Assembly: GCF_024124825.1 (NCBI RefSeq)
Contig: NZ_JAMXSS010000002.1
Coordinates: 2,728,001-2,792,000, forward strand
Source of the DNA: Arthrobacter sp. H16F315
GTDB lineage: Bacteria; Actinomycetota; Actinomycetes; Actinomycetales; Micrococcaceae
DNA: 64,000 bases
Direction: 5' to 3'
Part shown: one piece after another, positions 20,446 to 29,810 of the stretch
Position numbering within the stretch: the first letter of the stretch is position 1
Layout of the letters: each line of letters begins with the position of its first letter
Translations under genes and position numbers: made by a program
The notes under the pieces: model-generated
Databases searched by the model: none
Told to the model about the DNA's origin: nothing
What the model saw: the letters and a program-made list of their open reading frames with translations, nothing else

Positions 20446-21147
20446 GTGGCTGAAGATGCGGTTTTCCCGGAGAGCAGGGCCACCGTGTACACCTCGCTGG
20501 CGGCGGACCGGGAGTTCCGCCACGAGACTGAGGTGAAACGCTCCCGCTTCATTACGGTGCTGCACCGGACCGCAGACGAGGATGGGGCCCGTTCGGTCCT
20601 TGCCGCCCTGCGCAAAGAATTCCACGACGCACGGCACCACTGCTCCGCGTTTGTGCTCGGTCCGGACCGGGATGTCCAACGCTCAAACGACGACGGCGAG
20701 CCGTCCGGAACCGCGGGCACCCCGATGCTTGATGCGCTGCTCAAACGCGAAACCGCTCCGGGCGTGACGGACCTCAGTGACGTAACAGCTGTGGTGGTTC
20801 GGTACTTTGGCGGGATCCTGCTGGGGGCAGGCGGATTGGTCAGAGCCTACTCGGAAGCCGTGACCGCTGCCTTGGACCGGGCGCCCCTCGTGCAGCGCCG
20901 CCGGCTGCGGATCTGCAGTGTGGCGGTTCCGCACACGTCCGCCGGACGGCTGGAAAACGACCTCCGCGCCGCGGGTTACGTAATGGCAGAATCCAGTTAT
21001 GCGGTGGAAGCTACTATCCTGAGGCTTGCCCTGCCGGATGATCCGCCTGGTCTGGCCCGGGCGGCCGAGCGGCTGGCTGCGCTGTCTGCCGGAACGGCCG
21101 AATTAGTGCCCGGAGAAACGGAGTGGATCGATGTCCCCCACGGCTGA
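20446..21147 (+). CDS. YigZ/IMPACT family protein
   Basis: A 233-residue member of the YigZ/IMPACT family. The N-terminal domain has the conserved EVKRSRFI, HHCSAFVLGPD, SNDDGEPSGTAGTPML and VVRYFGGILLGAGGLVRAYS motifs. The C-terminal ferredoxin-like domain begins near residue 145. Eukaryotic IMPACT modulates GCN2; the bacterial role is not established, although the family binds nucleic-acid-like ligands. The start is a GTG at 20446. It overlaps the next GNAT gene by 17 bases. Confidence 0.92.
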   Translation: MAEDAVFPESRATVYTSLAADREFRHETEVKRSRFITVLHRTADEDGARSVLAALRKEFHDARHHCSAFVLGPDRDVQRSNDDGEPSGTAGTPMLDALLKRETAPGVTDLSDVTAVVVRYFGGILLGAGGLVRAYSEAVTAALDRAPLVQRRRLRICSVAVPHTSAGRLENDLRAAGYVMAESSYAVEATILRLALPDDPPGLARAAERLAALSAGTAELVPGETEWIDVPHG

Positions 21148-21655
21148 GCCTTCCCGTCCCGCCGTGTTGCTCGTCGATGTCTCCGGGGCGGTCCTCGAGC
21201 AGCTCCTGTCAGTGGCGATCCAGGACGCGGATGCGGACGACGTGACCCCACCCTTGGGCAGCGCCGCCGGCTGGAATTCGGAACGGATCAGCTGGTTCCG
21301 CGAATACCACCGAGCGGCCGCCGGACTCGACGGGCCAGGCCAGCAGAAAAGCTGGGCGGTCAGTTCCGGCGGTGAACTGGCGGGCGCGGTCCGGCTGCGG
21401 CGGACCGGAGCCGGTGCGCTGGAAACGGGTATCTGGCTGGCGCGCAGCTTCCGCGGCCGCGGAATCGCACGGGAAGCGCTTCGTCTCGTGATTGGCCGGG
21501 CCGCCGCGACCGGGGCATCGGTGCTGGAAGCCGAGACAACGGCAGGGAACACCGCGGCGCTGGCCCTCCTGAGGTCAGCCGGTGCCGAGCTCGAGGAAGG
21601 CGAAGCCGCCACCGGTGCAACGGTTCCGGTCAAGGCCAGGATCGCGTTGCGCTGA
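21131..21655 (+). CDS. GNAT N-acetyltransferase, RimJ/RimL-like
   Basis: A 174-residue single GNAT domain. The acetyl-CoA-binding stretch is IWLARSFRGRGIAREALRLV, and LEAETTAGNTAALALLRSAG is the usual helix following beta-6 in RimJ/RimL-like transferases. It may acetylate protein N-termini or an amino-acid derivative; the substrate is unknown. The ATG at 21131 lies inside the end of the upstream yigZ-like gene in another frame, so the pair is probably co-translated. Confidence 0.8.
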   Translation: MSPTAEPSRPAVLLVDVSGAVLEQLLSVAIQDADADDVTPPLGSAAGWNSERISWFREYHRAAAGLDGPGQQKSWAVSSGGELAGAVRLRRTGAGALETGIWLARSFRGRGIAREALRLVIGRAAATGASVLEAETTAGNTAALALLRSAGAELEEGEAATGATVPVKARIALR

Positions 21656-21667
21656 CTCCCCCACCCG

Positions 21668-21815
21668 GAGCATGCCCGCCGTTCACCACCCCCGGTGGAC
21701 ATGCCCACCGCTCACCACCCCCGATGCTGAGCATGCCCCTGTTAGCCCAACCCCTTGGACATAATCCTGATATGCCCATCGCCCGGGTCCGCGGCTGGAC
21801 ATGGTCCACCCGGAT
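21668..21815. repeat. Extragenic repeat cluster built on GRRCATGCCC units
   Basis: Three degenerate units follow one another: GAGCATGCCC at 21668, GGACATGCCC at 21697 and GAGCATGCCC at 21729. The first two are each followed by a similar C-rich tail (TTCACCACCCCCG, CTCACCACCCCCG). A fourth unit has the form GGACATAATCCTGATATG (from 21757). Related sequence recurs at 22368-22480 and 41619-41709. No coding frame is supported here. This looks like a dispersed extragenic repeat family of the lineage; its function is unknown. Confidence 0.6.
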
Positions 21816-22253
21816 TCAGGCGAGAGCAGCCGCAATTTCCCAAACGTGGCCGCCGGGGTCGCGAAAGCTGGCCGTGCGGATACCCCACGGCCGGTTCACC
21901 GGTCCATTCAGGAGTTCGACGCCGCGCCTGGTCAAATCCGCGCACATGGCATCAACGTCGTCCACCTCGAGGGTGAATTGCATCCTGGCTCCGGCGTCGG
22001 CAGAAGCCACCGTGGCAGGGCCGATGAGCTCCGGTGCCTCGGAAGAGTTCAACAAATTGATCAGGGTGTTCTCGAACCTAAACACAGCCGAGGCTTCGTC
22101 TTCGTATGCCACCGGCAGGCCAAACACTTCCCGGTAGAAGCGTTTTGCCACGGGCAGATCCTCGACGAATAAGGTGATGGCTCCGATTCCCCCTGGCCAA
22201 GTCCGGTTGTCTGCTGGCTCGGTTCCCTGGAAATTTCCTGCAGTTCCACCCAT
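21816..22253 (-). CDS. VOC/glyoxalase superfamily protein
   Basis: A 145-residue single VOC domain. Conserved pieces are ITLFVEDLPVAKRFYREVFGLPV near the N-terminus and the C-terminal FRDPGGHVWEIAAAL, whose Glu is a typical metal ligand. Such proteins include glyoxalases, dioxygenases and antibiotic-binding proteins; the function here is unknown. The ATG at 22253 has AAGGGGG eight bases upstream; the open frame reaches 22406 but the extra residues are not conserved. It stands alone, with repeats of one family on both sides. Confidence 0.85.
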   Translation of the reverse strand: MGGTAGNFQGTEPADNRTWPGGIGAITLFVEDLPVAKRFYREVFGLPVAYEDEASAVFRFENTLINLLNSSEAPELIGPATVASADAGARMQFTLEVDDVDAMCADLTRRGVELLNGPVNRPWGIRTASFRDPGGHVWEIAAALA

Positions 22254-22367
22254 AGTGGACGCCCCCTTGTGTTCCGTTGACCTAACCCGGACAGCATCGG
22301 CGCTAACCAGCCGCGAAGTCAACCACTCCGCCCGCCACCAACGACACGGCCTGGCTCGGTCTGCGAC

Positions 22368-22480
22368 GGACATGTCCGCCGGGCTCGGCGGGATACTTCC
22401 GGACATGCCCCGCCCTCGCGCTCAGGCCTGAGCATAATACTGCTATGTCCAGCGGCCGCAGCCACCAGCGGGCATGTCCC
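22368..22480. repeat. Extragenic inverted-repeat element, GGACATGCCC family
   Basis: The palindrome GGACATGTCC (22368-22377) precedes GGACATGCCC (22401-22410). The latter is matched by the inverted GGGCATGTCC at 22470-22479. Between these arms lies an imperfect inverted core (GAGCATAATACTGCTATG, from 22430) like the one at 21757. It sits upstream of the VOC gene and downstream of rpsA. The remainder of the non-coding stretch 22254-22632 holds the rpsA terminator and nothing else I can identify. Confidence 0.55.
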
Positions 22481-22533
22481 CACGGGGAGCAGCCAGGGCC
22501 GGCCCGAAAACAGTGGCACTTGTAAAACAACAC

Positions 22534-22567
22534 AAAAATGGCCGCCCCCGGAGGGACGGCCACTTTT
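22534..22567 (-). terminator. Intrinsic terminator of rpsA
   Basis: On the minus strand, GGCCG (22561-22557) and CGGCC (22544-22540) close a GC-rich stem flanked by AAAAGT before and TTTTT after, 66 bases past the rpsA stop. This is a standard Rho-independent terminator shape. Confidence 0.8.
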
Positions 22568-22632
22568 ATGTCGCTAATTTAGGCTACAAACTGCCAGGGC
22601 CCGGGGAATGGATCCCCGGGAACCACGGGCAA

Positions 22633-24115
22633 TTAGTTGCCGGTCAGCTTCTCGCGCAGTGCTGCCAGAGCCTCGTCGGAAGCGAGCGTGCCGCCACCGG
22701 TGTTGGACTCGGCTGCAGCCGGCTCGGAGGAGTAGCTGGTGGTGCCGGAGTCGCTCTCGCCGGACGTTGCAGCTGCAGCGTCATCGGCAGCGTGCTGGGC
22801 AACCTGCTTCTTGTGGGCTTCCCAGCGGGTCTGGGCGTCAGCGTACTGCTGCTCCCAGGCGGCGCGCTGCGTCTCGTAGCCTTCAAGCCACTCGTTGGAC
22901 TCCGGATCGAAGCCCTCCGGGTACTTGTAGTTGCCTTCTTCGTCGTACTCTGCGGCCATGCCGTACAGAGCCGGATCGAATTCGGTGGAGTCGGCGTCGA
23001 CGCCCTCGTTGGCCTGCTTGAGGGACAGCGAGATGCGGCGGCGTTCGAGGTCGATGTCGATGACCTTGACGAACAGCTCATCCCCGACGGAGACAACCTG
23101 CTCGGCCAGCTCTACGTGGCGCACTGCGAGCTCGGAGATGTGGACCAGGCCTTCGATGCCGTCTTCAACGCGAACGAACGCGCCGAACGGAACCAGCTTG
23201 GTGACCTTACCCGGCACAACCTGCCCGAGGGCGTGGGTGCGGGCGAAGGTCTGCCACGGGTCTTCCTGCGTAGCCTTGAGCGAGAGGGGAAACACGCTCG
23301 CGGTCCAGATCGACCTCGAGAACCTCGACGGTGACTTCCTGGCCCACCTCGACAACCTCGGACGGGTGGTCGATGTGCTTCCAGGACAGCTCGGAAACGT
23401 GAACGAGGCCGTCTACGCCGCCCAGGTCCACGAAGGCACCGAAGTTGACGATGGAGGAAACGACGCCGGGACGGACCTGGCCCTTTTCCAGCTTGTTGAG
23501 GAACGTGGAGCGGACCTCGGACTGGGTCTGCTCGAGCCATGCACGGCGGGACAGCACCACGTTGTTGCGGTTCTTGTCCAGCTCGATGATTTTGGCTTCG
23601 ATCTTCTGGCCGATGTACGGAGCAAGGTCGCGCACACGGCGCATCTCGACGAGGGATGCCGGCAGGAAGCCGCGCAGGCCGATGTCGAGGATAAGACCAC
23701 CCTTGACAACCTCGATGACGGTGCCGGTGACGACGCCGTCTTCTTCCTTGACCTTCTCGATGTCGCCCCAGGCGCGCTCGTACTGAGCACGCTTCTTGGA
23801 GAGGATCAGGCGGCCTTCTTTGTCTTCCTTGGTGAGCACCAGGGCTTCGACGAGATCGCCAACGGAGACGACGTCTCCGGGATCAACATCGTGCTTGATG
23901 GACAGCTCGCGGGAGGGAATGACACCTTCGGTCTTGTAACCGATGTCGAGCAGAACTTCGTCGCGGTCGACCTTCACGACGGTACCTTCGACGAGGTCCC
24001 CGTCGTTGAAGTACTTGATGGTGGCGTCGACAGCTGCGAGGAAGTCCTCAGCGGTACCGATGTCGTTAATTGCGACTACGGGTGTACCGGGCTTCTCGGT
24101 GGAGGTGATGGTCAT
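22633..24115 (-). CDS. rpsA: 30S ribosomal protein S1, with one frame break
   Basis: RpsA binds mRNA at the 30S subunit through S1/OB domains. The product is 493 residues once corrected, with four S1 repeats at about residues 38-110, 125-190, 210-280 and 295-365, then an acidic Ala/Ser-rich tail. Each repeat shows the GxVxxxxxxGAFVDL pattern. The frame breaks at 23286-23289: on the plus strand GGGG stands where GGG is expected. Removing one base changes VDLDRERVSPLAQGY to VDLDRERVSLSLKATQEDPW and joins both halves perfectly. Because rpsA is essential, an error in the sequence is the likely reason. ATG at 24115 starts MTITSTEKPGTP. Confidence 0.95.
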
Positions 24116-24256
24116 GTAGTAGGGGCTCCGTTGTGGATAGTTAGTCGGTCAGGCCAACCGCTGCGCCCGCGTCGGCGACACGGGAGCAGGCACGGCATTT
24201 TGCCGGGTCGTCCTGATTGTGGATTGAAGATGCGGGCACGTAGTACACGCCCGTTT

Positions 24257-24286
24257 AGTCTAGTCGTATACGGGAACGCCGGTCAA
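24257..24286 (-). promoter_or_regulatory. Putative sigma-70-type promoter of rpsA
   Basis: On the minus strand, TTGACC (24286-24281) and TAGACT (24262-24257) are separated by 18 bases. This fits the actinobacterial housekeeping consensus TTGACN and TANNNT. Transcription would start near 24249, giving a leader of about 130 bases before the rpsA ATG. Confidence 0.6.
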
Positions 24287-24312
24287 AGTGCAACGGGTCG
24301 GCGCTAATTCGC

Positions 24313-25602
24313 CTAAAAGTGCGTAAGGCAGTGCGGTGCACGGTCAACGGCGAACATCAGCCGCGCGGTCAGTGCGGCCCCGGAAACGTGCTCCAGGATC
24401 CGCCCGGCAGCCGCCAGCGTCACCGGGCAGACTGCGCCGAGAAAGACGGACCCGAGTTCCGCGACGTCGAGGCTCAGGTCCGGTTCGGTGCCGTCCGGGG
24501 CGGACTCCACGCGGGCTTCACCGTCAGTCACGGTCAGCGTGTACGTGCCCGCCGCGAAGCCCAGGGTGTCGGTGACGTGCAGGACCAGGCTGCCGTCGGT
24601 CGAGTAGCGTCGTGCGCCGAGGGCTTTGGCCGTGTCCAGGATCCGGAGCCAGAGCATGTCAGCGTTCTCGGCGGACTCGATGCAGCGCGGGTCCTCAAGG
24701 GCCCACGCCAGCGGATCGTCCACGGGGGCTTCGGCCCACGCAACACGCTGAATGAGGTCGATGCTGCCGAGGAACTGCCACAGCTCGAGGTAGCCGGACG
24801 TGGTGGCAGCGACGAGGTCAACAACTTCCATGGTGGCTGGCGTGGTGTCCCAGCCGGAGAATTTGTAGGCGACATAACCGTCAACAGCACCGTCGGCGTC
24901 GTAGTGCAGGGCACAGCGGATCGATTCGTCCTCCGCCCCGTCCCGGCCAAGTGTCCCCGAGCTGCGCTGCCGGTAGGAGGCCTGCCGATCGATAGACCCG
25001 GGCGTGACCCGGTGGACGCGTTCGAACACGCCCTGGGCCAGCTCCAGCAGGACTTTCCGGTCGGCGACTTCCACCGAGCCGCTCGCACTGTGCCGCAGCC
25101 GGAAGCGCGGGCCGGTGTCCACCTTCACGCTGCGCTCGAACGTCGCGACGCCGAAGCCGAACCGCCCGTAGATGGAAGCCTCGGACGCCGTCAGGGCAGC
25201 AATGGCCAGGCCGTCGGCTTTCGACGCGGCCAGGTCCTCGGTCATCATCCGGCGCAGGAGCCCCTGCCGGCGGTGGGTTCCCCGGACGGTTACGGCGGTG
25301 ATCAGCTGCGCTTCGAGCTGCCGGCCGTAGCCGACATTGAGGTTTTTGCGCAGGGTCCCGAAGGTGGCCACGGGGATGTCGGCAGCCAGGGAATGCGCGG
25401 CCACTGTGCCGCACTGGTAGACCCCCGTCAGCTCGCGGTTGTCGGCGCGGTACGTGGCCATGACCTTGTCCACGAATTCGTCCTTGTGGCGCTCGTCGTA
25501 AAAGCCGACGCCGACGCCGCGCAGCCAAGAGACGCCCAGCGCATAGTCCGGTTCGCCCTTTTGGGCCGCCCGGAACCTCCTGATCTCATACTTTTCAGTC
25601 AT
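24313..25602 (-). CDS. Eis-like N-acetyltransferase
   Basis: A 429-residue protein with the three-domain Eis layout: an N-terminal GNAT (acetyl-CoA loop VTVRGTHRRQGLLRRMM, about residues 100-116), a second GNAT-like domain, and a C-terminal sterol-carrier-like domain. The last residue is Phe, as in mycobacterial Eis, where the terminal carboxylate takes part in catalysis. Mycobacterial Eis acetylates aminoglycosides and other amines; the natural substrate here is unknown. ATG at 25602 (MTEKYEIRRFRAA) has a GGGGGGAAG ribosome-binding site. It lies 47 bases after polA on the same strand. Confidence 0.88.
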   Translation of the reverse strand: MTEKYEIRRFRAAQKGEPDYALGVSWLRGVGVGFYDERHKDEFVDKVMATYRADNRELTGVYQCGTVAAHSLAADIPVATFGTLRKNLNVGYGRQLEAQLITAVTVRGTHRRQGLLRRMMTEDLAASKADGLAIAALTASEASIYGRFGFGVATFERSVKVDTGPRFRLRHSASGSVEVADRKVLLELAQGVFERVHRVTPGSIDRQASYRQRSSGTLGRDGAEDESIRCALHYDADGAVDGYVAYKFSGWDTTPATMEVVDLVAATTSGYLELWQFLGSIDLIQRVAWAEAPVDDPLAWALEDPRCIESAENADMLWLRILDTAKALGARRYSTDGSLVLHVTDTLGFAAGTYTLTVTDGEARVESAPDGTEPDLSLDVAELGSVFLGAVCPVTLAAAGRILEHVSGAALTARLMFAVDRAPHCLTHF

Positions 25603-25649
25603 GTGCTTCCCCCCTGGGTATCCTGCAAAATCCACAATTCACGCAGGCA

Positions 25650-28474
25650 TCAATGCCCCGCCTCGTACCAGCTCGAACCGACGCCGATCTGGACTTCCAG
25701 CGGAACGGTCAACCTGGCAGCCGCCCCCATCTGCTCGGTCACGAGCCTTTCCACGGTGTCCCGCTCACCGGCCGCGACTTCCAAAACCAGTTCGTCATGG
25801 ACCTGCAGCAGCATCCGCGATTTCAGTCCCTGGTCGGCCAGCGCACCGGAAACCCCGAGCATCGCGCGCTTGATGATGTCCGCTGCCGATCCCTGGATCG
25901 GAGAGTTCAGCGCAATGCGCTCAGCGTTCTCGCGCAGCTGGCGGTCGGTGCTCGTGAGGTCCGGAAGATACCGGCGTCGGCCCTCGATGGTGGCGGTGTA
26001 CCCGTCGATTCTGGCCTGCTCCACGACGCCGCGGAGATAGTCGCGGACGGCGCCGAACCGGTCGAAGTAGTCCTTCATCAGCGTCCTCGCCTCATCGACG
26101 GAAACCTCGAGCTGCTTGGAGAGCCCGAAGGAGGTCAGTCCGTAGGCAAGGCCATAGGACATGGCCTTGACCTTGGATCGCATCGCACTTGTCACCTGGT
26201 CTGTGGGTACATGGAAGATGTTGGAACCTACGAACCGATGCAGGTCTTCGCCGTCCTTGTAGGCCTGGATCAGGCCCGCATCCCCGAGAGGTGCGCCATG
26301 ATGCGCATTTCGATCTGCGAGTAGTCGGCCGAGAGCAGGCAGTCGTAGCCATCGCTGACCACAAAGATGCTGCGCACACGGCGGCCTTCCTCGCTGCGGA
26401 TGGGGATGTTCTGCAGGTTGGGGTTGTTGGATGAGATCCGGCCGGTGGCTGCGACGTTTTGCGCGTAACTGGTGTGGATCCGGCCGTCGTCAGTGACTGA
26501 CTTCTTCAGCGACTCCAGCATCTGACGCAGCTTCGAGGACTCGCGGTGCGCCATCAGCTGGACGAGGAATTCGTGCCCGGTCTTTTCCAGCAGGTTCTTA
26601 AGCGACGCGGCGTCGGTGGTGAACCCGGACTTGATCTTTTTGGTTTTCGGCAGTCCCAGCTCCTCAAACAGGACCGTCTGGAGCTGCTTCGGCGACCCCA
26701 GGTTCACTTCGTGGCCAATCGCGGCGAACGCAAGTTCCTGGGCGTTGTCGATGACCTTGGCCAGATCCGCCAACTGCTCGTCCATACGCGCCATGTCAAT
26801 GGCAATTCCGGCGAGTTCCATGTCGGCAAGGACCCGGCTGACGGGCAGCTCGAGGGTGGTCAGCAGGTCCTGGGCTCCGCGTTCCTGCAGCTCCGTTTCG
26901 AAGTAGCGGCTCAGTGCCTGGACGACGGCGGCCACCTGGACGAGCGCGCCGGCGGCGGCAGCATCGCCGTCGAACGCCAACTCAAGCTGGCCGGCCTTGG
27001 CCGCCTCGGTCGCGACGCCGATGTTCAGGTGGTGCTGGGCCAGTTCGGCGAGTTCATAGCTGCGGCGGTCAGGCTGAATGAGGTACCCGGAAATTGCGGT
27101 GTCGTCCACCACGCCGTCCAGGCCCAGGCCACGGTTGGAGAGAGCTTTGAGTGCCGCCTTGTAGCCATGCATGACCTTGGGCGCGGCCGCGTCCCTGAGC
27201 CAGCAGGCCAGGACGTTCTCGGCGGCGGCGTCCTGGCCGGCGAGGTCGATGTAGGCAGCCCCGTCCACACGGACGATGGCCAGGGCAGCGGCATCCTCGC
27301 CGATCCGGCCCGGCACGAGGTCGACGGCGACAGCTGAACGCTTGCCGGCCCCCGAGTCGAGGAAAGCAGCCAGCTCGGCAGCGTCCGAAGGGACCACGAA
27401 ATCCGGAGTGTCGAGGCGCTCGCGCTCCGGCTCCGCGACCTCACTGCCGTACAGGGCGAAGAGCCGGGTGCGGATGGTCTTGAATTCGAGGGTGTCGAAC
27501 AACTCCTCAATGGCAGCCTGGTCCGGCCGCGGTTCCGAAAGTTCTTCCAGCGTCACCGGGAGCTCCAGATCGGTGTGGAGCCTGTTCAGCCTCCGGTTGC
27601 GCTTGACGTCCTCAACGTTTTCGCGGAGGGAGTCCCCCACCTTCCCGCCGATGGAGTCGATGTTCGCCAGAACCCCCTCCAGGCCGCCGTAAAGGTTAAT
27701 CCACTTCGCCGCCGTCTTGGGGCCGACACCGGGAACGCCGGGAAGGTTGTCCGCGGACTCTCCCACCAGCGCGGCGAGGTCCGAATACTGGGCTGGCGTG
27801 ACGAAATACTTCGCCTGGATGGCCTCGGCATCCAGGCGGGGAATGTCACTGACACCCTTTTTCGGGTACAGCACAAAGACGTTGTCCGTGATCAGCTGGA
27901 AGGCATCCCGGTCCCCCGAAACCAGGAGCACCTCGAAACCGGCCTTGTCTCCCATCGTGGCGAGGGTGGCCAGGATATCGTCAGCTTCGTAGCCGGGCAT
28001 CTTGATGGTCTTGATGCCCCAAGCTCCCATGACCTTGTCGATGAGGTCGATCTGGCCGCTCATCTCCCGGGGGGTTTCGTTGCGTCCGCCCTTGTAGTCG
28101 CTGTATTCAGCCTTGCGATGGGTGGTGTCATCGGAGACGTCGAAGGCGACGGCAACGTGGGTGGGCTTCTGCTCCTTGATGAGGTTGATCAGCATGGACG
28201 TAAAACCGTGTACGGCGTTTGTGTGCTGTCCCGTGGCGGTGGAGAATTTGTCAGCCGGCAGCGCGAAGAACGCACGAAATGCCATGGAGTGGCCGTCGAG
28301 GACCATCAGCCGGGGCTGACCGGTGATCGGAACCACGGGCGCCGAAGTGGCGGAAACCGGTTCCGCGGCCCGGCTGGAGGGCACGGGCCTGGCCGCAGTC
28401 GCTGATTCGGTCTCCGTTGCCGGAAGGGTATCCGCGGCAGAGGGGGCAAGGGCCGGTTTGGTAGTTTCGCTCAC
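25650..28474 (-). CDS. polA: DNA polymerase I, with one frame break
   Basis: A predicted 941-residue Pol I: 5' nuclease domain (about 55-340), a 3'-5' exonuclease-like domain whose first motif reads VAVDLVPG without the catalytic DxE and is probably inactive, and the polymerase domain. Motif A is SADYSQIEMRIM, the O-helix RSKVKAMSYGLAYG, motif C QVHDELVLE. The frame breaks at the C-run 26282-26285 (plus strand). Adding one base turns AHLSGMRA-stop into AHLSGDAGLIQAYKDGEDLH and joins the two halves. The GTG at 28474 starts VSETTKPALAPSAAD; a Ser/Ala-rich leader precedes the nuclease domain. It is divergent from a thioesterase gene 19 bases away. Confidence 0.94.
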
Positions 28475-28493
28475 AGGTGCCAGCCTAGTTCCC

Positions 28494-28958
28494 ATGACGG
28501 ACAATTTCACGCCGGGCCCGTACACGGCCGAGCTGGCGGCAGCAGGGATTCCCGAGGAAATGCACGATTGGCTGGGGCACTACGGTGTGGGCGCCCTGGT
28601 GGTGAAGATGGGGATCCATTTCGTGGAGATGAGTCCCGAGCGCACTGTTGGCACCATGCCGGTGGAAGGCAACACCCAGGTCGCCGGCATCCTGCATGGC
28701 GGTGCCCACGTGGTGCTTGCCGAGACGCTTGGTTCCTTTGCTGCCGGAATGCATGCCGGCCCGCAGCGGCAGGCGCTGGGAATCGACATCAGCGCCACGC
28801 ATCACCGGGCAATCACCGCGGGCACAGTGACCGGCACGTGCACTGCCATCCACCTTGGCCGCACCCTCACCACGCACGAGATCGTGATGACGGACGAGCA
28901 GGGCCGCAGGCTCTCGACGGCGCGCATCACCAACCTGATCCGCGACATCGCCGAGTAG
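28494..28958 (+). CDS. Hotdog-fold thioesterase (PaaI/YdiI-like)
   Basis: A 154-residue acyl-CoA thioesterase-type hotdog protein. Motifs are PVEGNTQVAGILHGGAHVVL, where HGG sits at the helix start and the acidic residue lies in VVLAETLGSFA, and later DISATHHRAI. It probably hydrolyses aromatic or short acyl-CoA thioesters; the substrate is not known. ATG at 28494 (MTDNFTPGPYT) is chosen over the open frame starting at 28323, which is antisense to polA. It is divergent from polA. Confidence 0.88.
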   Translation: MTDNFTPGPYTAELAAAGIPEEMHDWLGHYGVGALVVKMGIHFVEMSPERTVGTMPVEGNTQVAGILHGGAHVVLAETLGSFAAGMHAGPQRQALGIDISATHHRAITAGTVTGTCTAIHLGRTLTTHEIVMTDEQGRRLSTARITNLIRDIAE

Positions 28959-28992
28959 TCGCCCCGCAGCCCGGCGCTTCGCCGCAGCGGTT

Positions 28993-29544
28993 CTATGCCT
29001 GGGCGCGCCCGAAACGGTAGCGCAGTTCCATGATGCCCCGGCCCATGGTGTGCGCGGAAAGCAGCTCCATCGGTGCCGTCGGCCCCGACATCGGCAGCAC
29101 CGGCTTGCCGCTGCCGAGGACAACGGGAATTATCGAAATAATGATCTCGTCCAGGGCACCGGCATCCGCGAATTGGGCTGCGAGTACGCCGCCCCCGACG
29201 ATCCAGACATTCCGGTCTCCCGCTTCGGCCTTGAGATCAGCAACGAACTCGGCCACGGGACCGCGGACAAACGTCACGTCCGCACCGTGCGGGGCGGAGA
29301 TTTCGTGGCGTGTGAAGACCCAGCACGGCGTCGTCGGGTAGGGCCAGTGGCCGGGTTCGTTTTTCCTTAGCCAGGCGTAGGTCTCACCGCCCATGACGAT
29401 GCAGCCCACCTCCGCCATAAAGGCTTCATAGCTTTCCTTGCCCCCGGCGAAACCGTCGAACTGGAGCAGCCAGCCCAGATCGTCGTCGGCGGTGGCGATG
29501 AATCCGTCCAGCGAGGACGCAACAAAATACTGGAATCCAGGCAT
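28993..29544 (-). CDS. Dihydrofolate reductase-like protein (RibD C-terminal family)
   Basis: A 183-residue protein of the DHFR/RibD C-terminal fold. Visible motifs are ASSLDGFIATADDDLGWLL at the N-terminus, VMGGETYAWL, WIVGGGVLAAQFADAGALDE (nucleotide-binding loop) and IIPVVLGSGKPVLP. This YyaP/YwjB-like group reduces unknown pteridine or pyrimidine substrates with NADPH. ATG at 29544 (MPGFQYFVASS) is the sensible start. It is convergent with the thioesterase gene. Confidence 0.87.
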   Translation of the reverse strand: MPGFQYFVASSLDGFIATADDDLGWLLQFDGFAGGKESYEAFMAEVGCIVMGGETYAWLRKNEPGHWPYPTTPCWVFTRHEISAPHGADVTFVRGPVAEFVADLKAEAGDRNVWIVGGGVLAAQFADAGALDEIIISIIPVVLGSGKPVLPMSGPTAPMELLSAHTMGRGIMELRYRFGRAQA

Positions 29545-29588
29545 GGCCCCAGCGTAGCCGGGCCCGCCCCGCACGCCCACCCTGCCGG

Positions 29589-29810
29589 CTATTTGCTGAA
29601 GTAGGGAATGATCAGGTACAACCCGAACAAGACGGCCAGCCCGCACAGACCGAAGCAGATGTACGCTAGCGGCCGGACCCATGCCGGTTTCCGCTCATCG
29701 ACGTCGCCGGCGATGGCCGTGAGGCGGACTCCCAAGGAGTAAAGGACCACAACGGTCAGCGCAGCGACAAGCGTTGCGCCGGCGACTTGAACCAGTTCCA
29801 GCCACTTCAT
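29589..29810 (-). CDS. Small membrane protein downstream of pit
   Basis: A 73-residue protein of unknown function with two predicted membrane helices (about residues 8-28 and 48-68) joined by a short charged loop with DVDERKPAW. Its ATG overlaps the pit stop codon by one base (TGATG), so translation is probably coupled to pit. The context suggests a partner or modulator of phosphate transport, but this is only inference. Confidence 0.75.
   Translation of the reverse strand: MKWLELVQVAGATLVAALTVVVLYSLGVRLTAIAGDVDERKPAWVRPLAYICFGLCGLAVLFGLYLIIPYFSK

Noticed and set aside
23207..24115. Programmed ribosomal frameshift in rpsA
   Set aside because: No slippery heptamer with a following structure is evident, and similar single-base breaks recur in unrelated genes of this window.
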